From Bufo bufo (Eukaryota; Chordata; Amphibia; Anura; Bufonidae): a stretch of DNA of 64,000 nucleotides. The translations under genes were made by a program, and so were the position numbers. Location: NCBI RefSeq assembly GCF_905171765.1, contig NC_053397.1, forward strand, positions 2,870,946 to 2,934,945. Direction: 5' to 3'. Below are positions 10,001 to 25,000 of this stretch, one piece after another. Under the pieces are notes generated by a model, which made no database searches, was not told the DNA's origin, and saw only the letters and a program-made list of their open reading frames with translations. Within the stretch, counting starts at the first letter, position 1. Each line of letters starts with the position of its first letter.

Positions 10001-13000
10001 ACTTAGTATTATTCACCTGTCCCGGTTCACGCAGAGCATGCCTGGGGACTTAGTATTATTCACCTGTCCCGGTTCACGCAGAGCATGCCTGGGGACTTAG
10101 TATTATTCACCTGTCCCGGTTCACGTAGAGCATGCCTGGGGACTTAGTATTATTCACCTGTCCCGGTTCACGCAGAGCATGCCTGGGGACTTAGTATTAT
10201 TCACCTGTCCCGGTTCACGCAGAGCATGCCTGGGGACTTAGTATTATTCACCTGTCCCGGTTCACGCAGAGCATGCCTGGGGACTTAGTATTATTCACCT
10301 GTCCCGGTTCACGTAGAGCATGCCTGGGGACTTAGTATTATTCACCTGTCCCGGTTCACGCAGAGCATGCCTGGGGACTTAGTATTATTCACCTGTCCCG
10401 GTTCACGCAGAGCATGCCTGGGGACTTAGTATTATTCACCTGTCCCGGTTCACGCAGAGCATGCATGGGGACTTAGTATTATTCACCTGTCCCGGTTCAC
10501 GCAGAGCATGCCTGGGGACTTAGTATTATTCACCTGTCCCGGTTCACGCAGAGCATGCCTGGGGACTTAGTATTATTCACCTGTCCCGGTTCACGCAGAG
10601 CATGCCTGGGGACTTAGTATTATTCACCTGTCCCGGTTCACGCAGAGCATGCCTGGGCACTTAGTATTATTCACCTGTCCCGGTTCACGCAGAGCATGCC
10701 TGGGGACTTAGTATTATTCACCTGTCCCGGTTCACGCAGAGCATGCCTGGGGACTTAGTATTATTCACCTGTCCCGGTTCACGCAGAGCATGCCTGGGGA
10801 CTTAGTATTATTCACCTGTCCCGGTTCACGCAGAGCATGCTTGGGGACTTAGTATTATTCACCTGTCCCGGTTCACGCAGAGCATGCTTGGGGACTTAGT
10901 ATTATTCACCTGTCCCGGTTCACGCAGAGCATGCCTGGGGACTTAGTATTATTCACCTGTCCCGGTTCACGCAGAGCATGCCTGGGGACTTAGTATTATT
11001 CACCTGTCCCGGTTCACGCAGAGCATGCCTGGGGACTTAGTATTATTCACCTGTCCCGGTTCACGCAGAGCATGCCTGGGGACTTAGTATTATTCACCTG
11101 TCCCGGTTCACGCAGAGCATGCCTGGGGACTTAGTATTATTCACCTGTCCCGGTTCACGCAGAGCATGCCTGGGGACTTAGTATTATTCACCTGTCCCGG
11201 TTCACGCAGAGCATGCCTGGGGACTTAGTATTATTCACCTGTCCCGGTTCACGCAGAGCATGCCTGGGGACTTAGTATTATTCACCTGTCCCGGTTCACG
11301 CAGAGCATGCCTGGGGACTTAGTATTATTCACCTGTCCCGGTTCACGCAGAGCATGCCTGGGGACTTAGTATTATTCACCTGTCCCGGTTCACGCAGAGC
11401 ATGCCTGGGGACTTAGTATTATTCACCTGTCCCGGTTCACGCAGAGCATGCCTGGGGACTTAGTATTATTCACCTGTCCCGGTTCACGCAGAGCATGCCT
11501 GGGGACTTAGTATTATTCACCTGTCCCGGTTCACGCAGAGCATGCCTGGGGACTTAGTATTATTCACCTGTCCCGGTTCACGCAGAGCATGCTGGGGACT
11601 TAGTATTATTCACCTGTCCCGGTTCACGCAGAGCATGCCTGGGGACTTAGTATTATTCACCTGTCCCGGTTCACGCAGAGCATGCCTGGGGACTTAGTAT
11701 TATTCACCTGTCCCGGTTCACGCAGAGCATGCCTGGGGACTTAGTATTATTCACCTGTCCCGGTTCACGCAGAGCATGCATGGGGACTTAGTATTATTCA
11801 CCTGTCCCGGTTCACGCAGAGCATGCCTGGGGACTTAGTATTATTCACCTGTCCCGGTTCACGCAGAGCATGCCTGGGGACTTAGTATTATTCACCTGTC
11901 CCGGTTCACGCAGAGCATGCCTGGGGACTTAGTATTATTCACCTGTCCCGGTTCACGCAGAGCATGCCTGGGGACTTAGTATTATTCACCTGTCCCGGTT
12001 CACGCAGAGCATGCCTGGGGACTTAGTATTATTCACCTGTCCCGGTTCACGCAGAGCATGCCTGGGGACTTAGTATTATTCACCTGTCCCGGTTCACGCA
12101 GAGCATGCCTGGGGACTTAGTATTATTCACCTGTCCCGGTTCACGCAGAGCATGCCTGGGGACTTAGTATTATTCACCTGTCCCGGTTCACGCAGAGCAT
12201 GCCTGGGGACTTAGTATTATTCACCTGTCCCGGTTCACGCAGAGCATGCCTGGGGACTTAGTATTATTCACCTGTCCCGGTTCACGCAGAGCATGCCTGG
12301 GGACTTAGTATTATTCACCTGTCCCGGTTCACGCAGAGCATGCCTGGGGACTTAGTATTATTCACCTGTCCCGGTTCACGCAGAGCATGCCTGGGGACTT
12401 AGTATTATTCACCTGTCCCGGTTCACGCAGAGCATGCCTGGGGACTTAGTATTATTCACCTGTCCCGGTTCACGCAGAGCATGCCTGGGGACTTAGTATT
12501 ATTCACCTGTCCCGGTTCACGCAGAGCATGCCTGGGGACTTAGTATTATTCACCTGTCCCGGTTCACGCAGAGCATGCCTGGGGACTTAGTATTATTCAC
12601 CTGTCCCGGTTCACGCAGAGCATGCCTGGGGACTTAGTATTATTCACCTGTCCCGGTTCACGCAGAGCATGCCTGGGGACTTAGTATTATTCACCTGTCC
12701 CGGTTCACGCAGAGCATGCCTGGGGACTTAGTATTATTCACCTGTCCCGGTTCACGCAGAGCATGCCTGGGGACTTAGTATTATTCACCTGTCCCGGTTC
12801 ACGCAGAGCATGCCTGGGGACTTAGTATTATTCACCTGTCCCGGTTCACGCAGAGCATGCCTGGGGACTTAGTATTATTCACCTGTCCCGGTTCACGCAG
12901 AGCATGCCTGGGGACTTAGTATTATTCACCTGTCCCGGTTCACGCAGAGCATGCCTGGGGACTTAGTATTATTCACCTGTCCCGGTTCACGCAGAGCATG

Positions 13001-16000
13001 CCTGGGGACTTAGTATTATTCACCTGTCCCGGTTCACGCAGAGCATGCCTGGGGACTTAGTATTATTCACCTGTCCCGGTTCACGCAGAGCATGCCTGGG
13101 GACTTAGTATTATTCACCTGTCCCGGTTCACGCAGAGCATGCCTGGGGACTTAGTATTATTCACCTGTCCCGGTTCACGCAGAGCATGCCTGGGGACTTA
13201 GTATTATTCACCTGTCCCGGTTCACGCAGAGCATGCCTGGGGACTTAGTATTATTCACCTGTCCCGGTTCACGCAGAGCATGCCTGGGGACTTAGTATTA
13301 TTCACCTGTCCCGGTTCACGCAGAGCATGCCTGGGGACTTAGTATTATTCACCTGTCCCGGTTCACGCAGAGCATGCCTGGGGACTTAGTATTATTCACC
13401 TGTCCCGGTTCACGCAGAGCATGCCTGGGGACTTAGTATTATTCACCTGTCCCGGTTCACGCAGAGCATGCCTGGGGACTTAGTATTATTCACCTGTCCC
13501 GGTTCACGCAGAGCATGCCTGGGGACTTAGTATTATTCACCTGTCCCGGTTCACGCAGAGCATGCCTGGGGACTTAGTATTATTCACCTGTCCCGGTTCA
13601 CGCAGAGCATGCCTGGGGACTTAGTATTATTCACCTGTCCCGGTTCACGCAGAGCATGCCTGGGGACTTAGTATTATTCACCTGTCCCGGTTCACGCAGA
13701 GCATGCCTGGGGACTTAGTATTATTCACCTGTCCCGGTTCACGCAGAGCATGCCTGGGGACTTAGTATTATTCACCTGTCCCGGTTCACGCAGAGCATGC
13801 CTGGGGACTTAGTATTATTCACCTGTCCCGGTTCACGCAGAGCATGCCTGGGGACTTAGTATTATTCACCTGTCCCGGTTCACGCAGAGCATGCCTGGGG
13901 ACTTAGTATTATTCACCTGTCCCGGTTCACGCAGAGCATGCCTGGGGACTTAGTATTATTCACCTGTCCCGGTTCACGCAGAGCATGCCTGGGGACTTAG
14001 TATTATTCACCTGTCCCGGTTCACGCAGAGCATGCCTGGGGACTTAGTATTATTCACCTGTCCCGGTTCACGCAGAGCATGCCTGGGGACTTAGTATTAT
14101 TCACCTGTCCCGGTTCACGCAGAGCATGCCTGGGGACTTAGTATTATTCACCTGTCCCGGTTCACGCAGAGCATGCCTGGGGACTTAGTATTATTCACCT
14201 GTCCCGGTTCACGCAGAGCATGCCTGGGGACTTAGTATTATTCACCTGTCCCGGTTCACGCAGAGCATGCCTGGGGACTTAGTATTATTCACCTGTCCCG
14301 GTTCACGCAGAGCATGCCTGGGGACTTAGTATTATTCACCTGTCCCGGTTCACGCAGAGCATGCCTGGGGACTTAGTATTATTCACCTGTCCCGGTTCAC
14401 GCAGAGCATGCCTGGGGACTTAGTATTATTCACCTGTCCCGGTTCACGCAGAGCATGCCTGGGGACTTAGTATTATTCACCTGTCCCGGTTCACGCAGAG
14501 CATGCCTGGGGACTTAGTATTATTCACCTGTCCCGGTTCACGCAGAGCATGCCTGGGGACTTAGTATTATTCACCTGTCCCGGTTCACGCAGAGCATGCC
14601 TGGGGACTTAGTATTATTCACCTGTCCCGGTTCACGCAGAGCATGCCTGGGGACTTAGTATTATTCACCTGTCCCGGTTCACGCAGAGCATGCCTGGGGA
14701 CTTAGTATTATTCACCTGTCCCGGTTCACGCAGAGCATGCCTGGGGACTTAGTATTATTCACCTGTCCCGGTTCACGCAGAGCATGCCTGGGGACTTAGT
14801 ATTATTCACCTGTCCCGGTTCACGCAGAGCATGCCTGGGGACTTAGTATTATTCACCTGTCCCGGTTCACGCAGAGCATGCCTGGGGACTTAGTATTATT
14901 CACCTGTCCCGGTTCACGCAGAGCATGCCTGGGGACTTAGTATTATTCACCTGTCCCGGTTCACGCAGAGCATGCCTGGGGACTTAGTATTATTCACCTG
15001 TCCCGGTTCACGCAGAGCATGCCTGGGGACTTAGTATTATTCACCTGTCCCGGTTCACGCAGAGCATGCCTGGGGACTTAGTATTATTCACCTGTCCCGG
15101 TTCACGCAGAGCATGCCTGGGGACTTAGTATTATTCACCTGTCCCGGTTCACGCAGAGCATGCCTGGGGACTTAGTATTATTCACCTGTCCCGGTTCACG
15201 CAGAGCATGCCTGGGGACTTAGTATTATTCACCTGTCCCGGTTCACGCAGAGCATGCCTGGGGACTTAGTATTATTCACCTGTCCCGGTTCACGCAGAGC
15301 ATGCCTGGGGACTTAGTATTATTCACCTGTCCCGGTTCACGCAGAGCATGCCTGGGGACTTAGTATTATTCACCTGTCCCGGTTCACGCAGAGCATGCCT
15401 GGGGACTTAGTATTATTCACCTGTCCCGGTTCACGCAGAGCATGCCTGGGGACTTAGTATTATTCACCTGTCCCGGTTCACGCAGAGCATGCCTGGGGAC
15501 TTAGTATTATTCACCTGTCCCGGTTCACGCAGAGCATGCTGGGGACTTAGTATTATTCACCTGTCCCGGTTCACGCAGAGCATGCCTGGGGACTTAGTAT
15601 TATTCACCTGTCCCGGTTCACGCAGAGCATGCCTGGGGACTTAGTATTATTCACCTGTCCCGGTTCACGCAGAGCATGCCTGGGGACTTAGTATTATTCA
15701 CCTGTCCCGGTTCACGCAGAGCATGCCTGGGGACTTAGTATTATTCACCTGTCCCGGTTCACGCAGAGCATGCCTGGGGACTTAGTATTATTCACCTGTC
15801 CCGGTTCACGCAGAGCATGCCTGGGGACTTAGTATTATTCACCTGTCCCGGTTCACGCAGAGCATGCCTGGGGACTTAGTATTATTCACCTGTCCCGGTT
15901 CACGCAGAGCATGCCTGGGGACTTAGTATTATTCACCTGTCCCGGTTCACGCAGAGCATGCCTGGGGACTTAGTATTATTCACCTGTCCCGGTTCACGCA

Positions 16001-19000
16001 GAGCATGCCTGGGGACTTAGTATTATTCACCTGTCCCGGTTCACGCAGAGCATGCCTGGGGACTTAGTATTATTCACCTGTCCCGGTTCACGCAGAGCAT
16101 GCCTGGGGACTTAGTATTATTCACCTGTCCCGGTTCACGCAGAGCATGCCTGGGGACTTAGTATTATTCACCTGTCCCGGTTCACGCAGAGCATGCCTGG
16201 GGACTTAGTATTATTCACCTGTCCCGGTTCACGCAGAGCATGCCTGGGGACTTAGTATTATTCACCTGTCCCGGTTCACGCAGAGCATGCCTGGGGACTT
16301 AGTATTATTCACCTGTCCCGGTTCACGCAGAGCATGCCTGGGGACTTAGTATTATTCACCTGTCCCGGTTCACGCAGAGCATGCCTGGGGACTTAGTATT
16401 ATTCACCTGTCCCGGTTCACGCAGAGCATGCCTGGGGACTTAGTATTATTCACCTGTCCCGGTTCACGCAGAGCATGCCTGGGGACTTAGTATTATTCAC
16501 CTGTCCCGGTTCACGCAGAGCATGCCTGGGGACTTAGTATTATTCACCTGTCCCGGTTCACGCAGAGCATGCCTGGGGACTTAGTATTATTCACCTGTCC
16601 CGGTTCACGCAGAGCATGCCTGGGGACTTAGTATTATTCACCTGTCCCGGTTCACGCAGAGCATGCCTGGGGACTTAGTATTATTCACCTGTCCCGGTTC
16701 ACGCAGAGCATGCCTGGGGACTTAGTATTATTCACCTGTCCCGGTTCACGCAGAGCATGCCTGGGGACTTAGTATTATTCACCTGTCCCGGTTCACGCAG
16801 AGCATGCCTGGGGACTTAGTATTATTCACCTGTCCCGGTTCACGCAGAGCATGCCTGGGGACTTAGTATTATTCACCTGTCCCGGTTCACGCAGAGCATG
16901 CCTGGGGACTTAGTATTATTCACCTGTCCCGGTTCACGCAGAGCATGCCTGGGGACTTAGTATTATTCACCTGTCCCGGTTCACGCAGAGCATGCCTGGG
17001 GACTTAGTATTATTCACCTGTCCCGGTTCACGCAGAGCATGCCTGGGGACTTAGTATTATTCACCTGTCCCGGTTCACGCAGAGCATGCCTGGGGACTTA
17101 GTATTATTCACCTGTCCCGGTTCACGCAGAGCATGCCTGGGGACTTAGTATTATTCACCTGTCCCGGTTCACGCAGAGCATGCCTGGGGACTTAGTATTA
17201 TTCACCTGTCCCGGTTCACGCAGAGCATGCCTGGGGACTTAGTATTATTCACCTGTCCCGGTTCACGCAGAGCATGCCTGGGGACTTAGTATTATTCACC
17301 TGTCCCGGTTCACGCAGAGCATGCCTGGGGACTTAGTATTATTCACCTGTCCCGGTTCACGCAGAGCATGCCTGGGGACTTAGTATTATTCACCTGTCCC
17401 GGTTCACGCAGAGCATGCCTGGGGACTTAGTATTATTCACCTGTCCCGGTTCACGCAGAGCATGCATGGGGACTTAGTATTATTCACCTGTCCCGGTTCA
17501 CGCAGAGCATGCCTGGGGACTTAGTATTATTCACCTGTCCCGGTTCACGCAGAGCATGCCTGGGGACTTAGTATTATTCACCTGTCCCGGTTCACGCAGA
17601 GCATGCCTGGGGACTTAGTATTATTCACCTGTCCCGGTTCACGCAGAGCATGCCTGGGGACTTAGTATTATTCACCTGTCCCGGTTCACGCAGAGCATGC
17701 CTGGGGACTTAGTATTATTCACCTGTCCCGGTTCACGCAGAGCATGCCTGGGGACTTAGTATTATTCACCTGTCCCGGTTCACGCAGAGCATGCCTGGGG
17801 ACTTAGTATTATTCACCTGTCCCGGTTCACGCAGAGCATGCCTGGGGACTTAGTATTATTCACCTGTCCCGGTTCACGCAGAGCATGCCTGGGGACTTAG
17901 TATTATTCACCTGTCCCGGTTCACGCAGAGCATGCCTGGGGACTTAGTATTATTCACCTGTCCCGGTTCACGCAGAGCATGCCTGGGGACTTAGTATTAT
18001 TCACCTGTCCCGGTTCACGCAGAGCATGCCTGGGGACTTAGTATTATTCACCTGTCCCGGTTCACGCAGAGCATGCCTGGGGACTTAGTATTATTCACCT
18101 GTCCCGGTTCACGCAGAGCATGCCTGGGGACTTAGTATTATTCACCTGTCCCGGTTCACGCAGAGCATGCCTGGGGACTTAGTATTATTCACCTGTCCCG
18201 GTTCACGCAGAGCATGCCTGGGGACTTAGTATTATTCACCTGTCCCGGTTCACGCAGAGCATGCCTGGGGACTTAGTATTATTCACCTGTCCCGGTTCAC
18301 GCAGAGCATGCCTGGGGACTTAGTATTATTCACCTGTCCCGGTTCACGCAGAGCATGCCTGGGGACTTAGTATTATTCACCTGTCCCGGTTCACGCAGAG
18401 CATGCCTGGGGACTTAGTATTATTCACCTGTCCCGGTTCACGCAGAGCATGCCTGGGGACTTAGTATTATTCACCTGTCCCGGTTCACGCAGAGCATGCC
18501 TGGGGACTTAGTATTATTCACCTGTCCCGGTTCACGCAGAGCATGCCTGGGGACTTAGTATTATTCACCTGTCCCGGTTCACGCAGAGCATGCCTGGGGA
18601 CTTAGTATTATTCACCTGTCCCGGTTCACGCAGAGCATGCCTGGGGACTTAGTATTATTCACCTGTCCCGGTTCACGCAGAGCATGCCTGGGGACTTAGT
18701 ATTATTCACCTGTCCCGGTTCACGCAGAGCATGCCTGGGGACTTAGTATTATTCACCTGTCCCGGTTCACGCAGAGCATGCCTGGGGACTTAGTATTATT
18801 CACCTGTCCCGGTTCACGCAGAGCATGCCTGGGGACTTAGTATTATTCACCTGTCCCGGTTCACGCAGAGCATGCCTGGGGACTTAGTATTATTCACCTG
18901 TCCCGGTTCACGCAGAGCATGCCTGGGGACTTAGTATTATTCACCTGTCCCGGTTCACGCAGAGCATGCCTGGGGACTTAGTATTATTCACCTGTCCCGG

Positions 19001-22000
19001 TTCACGCAGAGCATGCCTGGGGACTTAGTATTATTCACCTGTCCCGGTTCACGCAGAGCATGCCTGGGGACTTAGTATTATTCACCTGTCCCGGTTCACG
19101 CAGAGCATGCCTGGGGACTTAGTATTATTCACCTGTCCCGGTTCACGCAGAGCATGCCTGGGGACTTAGTATTATTCACCTGTCCCGGTTCACGCAGAGC
19201 ATGCCTGGGGACTTAGTATTATTCACCTGTCCCGATTCACGCAGAGCATGCCTGGGGACTTAGTATTATTCACCTGTCCCGGTTCACGCAGAGCATGCCT
19301 GGGGACTTAGTATTATTCACCTGTCCCGGTTCACGCAGAGCATGCATGGGGACTTAGTATTATTCACCTGTCCCGGTTCACGCAGAGCATGCCTGGGGAC
19401 TTAGTATTATTCACCTGTCCCGGTTCACGCAGAGCATGCCTGGGGACTTAGTATTATTCACCTGTCCCGGTTCACGCAGAGCATGCCTGGGGACTTAGTA
19501 TTATTCACCTGTCCCGGTTCACGCAGAGCATGCCTGGGGACTTAGTATTATTCACCTGTCCCGGTTCACGCAGAGCATGCCTGGGGACTTAGTATTATTC
19601 ACCTGTCCCGGTTCACGCAGAGCATGCCTGGGGACTTAGTATTATTCACCTGTCCCGGTTCACGCAGAGCATGCCTGGGGACTTAGTATTATTCACCTGT
19701 CCCGGTTCACGCAGAGCATGCCTGGGGACTTAGTATTATTCACCTGTCCCGGTTCACGCAGAGCATGCCTGGGGACTTAGTATTATTCACCTGTCCCGGT
19801 TCACGCAGAGCATGCCTGGGGACTTAGTATTATTCACCTGTCCCGGTTCACGCAGAGCATGCCTGGGGACTTAGTATTATTCACCTGTCCCGGTTCACGC
19901 AGAGCATGCCTGGGGACTTAGTATTATTCACCTGTCCCGGTTCACGCAGAGCATGCCTGGGGACTTAGTATTATTCACCTGTCCCGGTTCACGCAGAGCA
20001 TGCCTGGGGACTTAGTATTATTCACCTGTCCCGGTTCACGCAGAGCATGCCTGGGGACTTAGTATTATTCACCTGTCCCGGTTCACGCAGAGCATGCCTG
20101 GGGACTTAGTATTATTCACCTGTCCCGGTTCACGCAGAGCATGCCTGGGGACTTAGTATTATTCACCTGTCCCGGTTCACGCAGAGCATGCCTGGGGACT
20201 TAGTATTATTCACCTGTCCCGGTTCACGCAGAGCATGCCTGGGGACTTAGTATTATTCACCTGTCCCGGTTCACGCAGAGCATGCCTGGGGACTTAGTAT
20301 TATTCACCTGTCCCGGTTCACGCAGAGCATGCCTGGGGACTTAGTATTATTCACCTGTCCCGGTTCACGCAGAGCATGCCTGGGGACTTAGTATTATTCA
20401 CCTGTCCCGGTTCACGCAGAGCATGCCTGGGGACTTAGTATTATTCACCTGTCCCGGTTCACGCAGAGCATGCCTGGGGACTTAGTATTATTCACCTGTC
20501 CCGGTTCACGCAGAGCATGCCTGGGGACTTAGTATTATTCACCTGTCCCGGTTCACGCAGAGCATGCCTGGGGACTTAGTATTATTCACCTGTCCCGGTT
20601 CACGCAGAGCATGCCTGGGGACTTAGTATTATTCACCTGTCCCGGTTCACGCAGAGCATGCCTGGGGACTTAGTATTATTCACCTGTCCCGGTTCACGCA
20701 GAGCATGCCTGGGGACTTAGTATTATTCACCTGTCCCGGTTCACGCAGAGCATGCCTGGGGACTTAGTATTATTCACCTGTCCCGGTTCACGCAGAGCAT
20801 GCCTGGGGACTTAGTATTATTCACCTGTCCCGGTTCACGCAGAGCATGCCTGGGGACTTAGTATTATTCACCTGTCCCGGTTCACGCAGAGCATGCCTGG
20901 GGACTTAGTATTATTCACCTGTCCCGGTTCACGCAGAGCATGCCTGGGGACTTAGTATTATTCACCTGTCCCGGTTCACGCAGAGCATGCCTGGGGACTT
21001 AGTATTATTCACCTGTCCCGGTTCACGCAGAGCATGCCTGGGGACTTAGTATTATTCACCTGTCCCGGTTCACGCAGAGCATGCCTGGGGACTTAGTATT
21101 ATTCACCTGTCCCGGTTCACGCAGAGCATGCCTGGGGACTTAGTATTATTCACCTGTCCCGGTTCACGCAGAGCATGCCTGGGGACTTAGTATTATTCAC
21201 CTGTCCCGGTTCACGCAGAGCATGCCTGGGGACTTAGTATTATTCACCTGTCCCGGTTCACGCAGAGCATGCCTGGGGACTTAGTATTATTCACCTGTCC
21301 CGGTTCACGCAGAGCATGCCTGGGGACTTAGTATTATTCACCTGTCCCGGTTCACGCAGAGCATGCCTGGGGACTTAGTATTATTCACCTGTCCCGGTTC
21401 ACGCAGAGCATGCCTGGGGACTTAGTATTATTCACCTGTCCCGGTTCACGCAGAGCATGCCTGGGGACTTAGTATTATTCACCTGTCCCGGTTCACGCAG
21501 AGCATGCCTGGGGACTTAGTATTATTCACCTGTCCCGGTTCACGCAGAGCATGCCTGGGGACTTAGTATTATTCACCTGTCCCGGTTCACGCAGAGCATG
21601 CCTGGGGACTTAGTATTATTCACCTGTCCCGGTTCACGCAGAGCATGCCTGGGGACTTAGTATTATTCACCTGTCCCGGTTCACGCAGAGCATGCCTGGG
21701 GACTTAGTATTATTCACCTGTCCCGGTTCACGCAGAGCATGCCTGGGGACTTAGTATTATTCACCTGTCCCGGTTCACGCAGAGCATGCCTGGGGACTTA
21801 GTATTATTCACCTGTCCCGGTTCACGCAGAGCATGCCTGGGGACTTAGTATTATTCACCTGTCCCGGTTCACGCAGAGCATGCCTGGGGACTTAGTATTA
21901 TTCACCTGTCCCGGTTCACGCAGAGCATGCCTGGGGACTTAGTATTATTCACCTGTCCCGGTTCACGCAGAGCATGCCTGGGGACTTAGTATTATTCACC

Positions 22001-25000
22001 TGTCCCGGTTCACGCAGAGCATGCCTGGGGACTTAGTATTATTCACCTGTCCCGGTTCACGCAGAGCATGCCTGGGGACTTAGTATTATTCACCTGTCCC
22101 GGTTCACGCAGAGCATGCCTGGGGACTTAGTATTATTCACCTGTCCCGGTTCACGCAGAGCATGCCTGGGGACTTAGTATTATTCACCTGTCCCGGTTCA
22201 CGCAGAGCATGCCTGGGGACTTAGTATTATTCACCTGTCCCGGTTCACGCAGAGCATGCCTGGGGACTTAGTATTATTCACCTGTCCCGGTTCACGCAGA
22301 GCATGCCTGGGGACTTAGTATTATTCACCTGTCCCGGTTCACGCAGAGCATGCCTGGGGACTTAGTATTATTCACCTGTCCCGGTTCACGCAGAGCATGC
22401 CTGGGGACTTAGTATTATTCACCTGTCCCGGTTCACGCAGAGCATGCCTGGGGACTTAGTATTATTCACCTGTCCCGGTTCACGCAGAGCATGCCTGGGG
22501 ACTTAGTATTATTCACCTGTCCCGGTTCACGCAGAGCATGCCTGGGGACTTAGTATTATTCACCTGTCCCGGTTCACGCAGAGCATGCCTGGGGACTTAG
22601 TATTATTCACCTGTCCCGGTTCACGCAGAGCATGCCTGGGGACTTAGTATTATTCACCTGTCCCGGTTCACGCAGAGCATGCTTGGGGACTTAGTATTAT
22701 TCACCTGTCCCGGTTCACGCAGAGCATGCCTGGGGACTTAGTATTATTCACCTGTCCCGGTTCACGCAGAGCATGCTGGGGACTTAGTATTATTCACCTG
22801 TCCCGGTTCACGCAGAGCATGCCTGGGGACTTAGTATTATTCACCTGTCCCGGTTCACGCAGAGCATGCCTGGGGACTTAGTATTATTCACCTGTCCCGG
22901 TTCACGCAGAGCATGCCTGGGGACTTAGTATTATTCACCTGTCCCGGTTCACGCAGAGCATGCCTGGGGACTTAGTATTATTCACCTGTCCCGGTTCACG
23001 CAGAGCATGCCTGGGGACTTAGTATTATTCACCTGTCCCGGTTCACGCAGAGCATGCCTGGGGACTTAGTATTATTCACCTGTCCCGGTTCACGCAGAGC
23101 ATGCCTGGGGACTTAGTATTATTCACCTGTCCCGGTTCACGCAGAGCATGCCTGGGGACTTAGTATTATTCACCTGTCCCGGTTCACGCAGAGCATGCCT
23201 GGGGACTTAGTATTATTCACCTGTCCCGGTTCACGCAGAGCATGCCTGGGGACTTAGTATTATTCACCTGTCCCGGTTCACGCAGAGCATGCCTGGGGAC
23301 TTAGTATTATTCACCTGTCCCGGTTCACGCAGAGCATGCCTGGGGACTTAGTATTATTCACCTGTCCCGGTTCACGCAGAGCATGCATGGGGACTTAGTA
23401 TTATTCACCTGTCCCGGTTCACGCAGAGCATGCCTGGGGACTTAGTATTATTCACCTGTCCCGGTTCACGCAGAGCATGCCTGGGGACTTAGTATTATTC
23501 ACCTGTCCCGGTTCACGCAGAGCATGCCTGGGGACTTAGTATTATTCACCTGTCCCGGTTCACGCAGAGCATGCCTGGGGACTTAGTATTATTCACCTGT
23601 CCCGGTTCACGCAGAGCATGCCTGGGGACTTAGTATTATTCACCTGTCCCGGTTCACGCAGAGCATGCCTGGGGACTTAGTATTATTCACCTGTCCCGGT
23701 TCACGCAGAGCATGCCTGGGGACTTAGTATTATTCACCTGTCCCGGTTCACGCAGAGCATGCCTGGGGACTTAGTATTATTCACCTGTCCCGGTTCACGC
23801 AGAGCATGCCTGGGGACTTAGTATTATTCACCTGTCCCGGTTCACGCAGAGCATGCCTGGGGACTTAGTATTATTCACCTGTCCCGGTTCACGCAGAGCA
23901 TGCCTGGGGACTTAGTATTATTCACCTGTCCCGGTTCACGCAGAGCATGCCTGGGGACTTAGTATTATTCACCTGTCCCGGTTCACGCAGAGCATGCCTG
24001 GGGACTTAGTATTATTCACCTGTGCCGGTTCACGCAGAGCATGCCTGGGGACTTAGTATTATTCACCTGTCCCGGTTCACGCAGAGCATGCCTGGGGACT
24101 TAGTATTATTCACCTGTCCCGGTTCACGCAGAGCATGCCTGGGGACTTAGTATTATTCACCTGGCCCGGTTCACGCAGAGCATGCCTGGGGACTTAGTAT
24201 TATTCACCTGTCCCGGTTCACGCAGAGCATGCCTGGGGACTTAGTATTATTCACCTGTCCCGGTTCACGCAGAGCATGCCTGGGGACTTAGTATTATTCA
24301 CCTGTCCCGGTTCACGCAGAGCATGCCTGGGGACTTAGTATTATTCACCTGTCCCGGTTCACGCAGAGCATGCCTGGGGACTTAGTATTATTCACCTGTC
24401 CCGGTTCACGCGGAGCATGCCTGGGAACTTAGTATTATTCACCTGTCCCGGTTCACGCAGAGCATGCCTGGGGACTTAGTATTATTCACCTGTCCCGGTT
24501 CACGCAGAGCATGCCTGGGGACTTAGTATTATTCACCTGTCCCGGTTCACGCGGAGCATGCCTGGGGACTTAGTATTATTCACCTGTCCCGGTTCACGCA
24601 GAGCATGCCTGGGGACTTAGTATTATTCACCTGTCCCGGTTCACGCAGAGCATGCCTGGGGACTTAGTATTATTCACCTGTCCCGGTTCACGCAGAGCAT
24701 GCCTGGGGACTTAGTATTATTCACCTGTCCCGGTTCACGCAGAGCATGCCTGGGAACTTAGTATTATTCACCTGTCCCGGTTCACGCAGAGCATGCCTGG
24801 GGACTTAGTATTATTCACCTGTCCCGGTTCACGCAGAGCATGCCTGGGGACTTAGTATTATTCACCTGTCCCGGTTCACGCAGAGCATGCCTGGGGACTT
24901 AGTATTATTCACCTGTCCCGATTCACGCAGAGCATGCCTGGGGACTTAGTATTATTCACCTGTCCCGGTTCACGCAGAGCATGCCTGGGGACTTAGTATT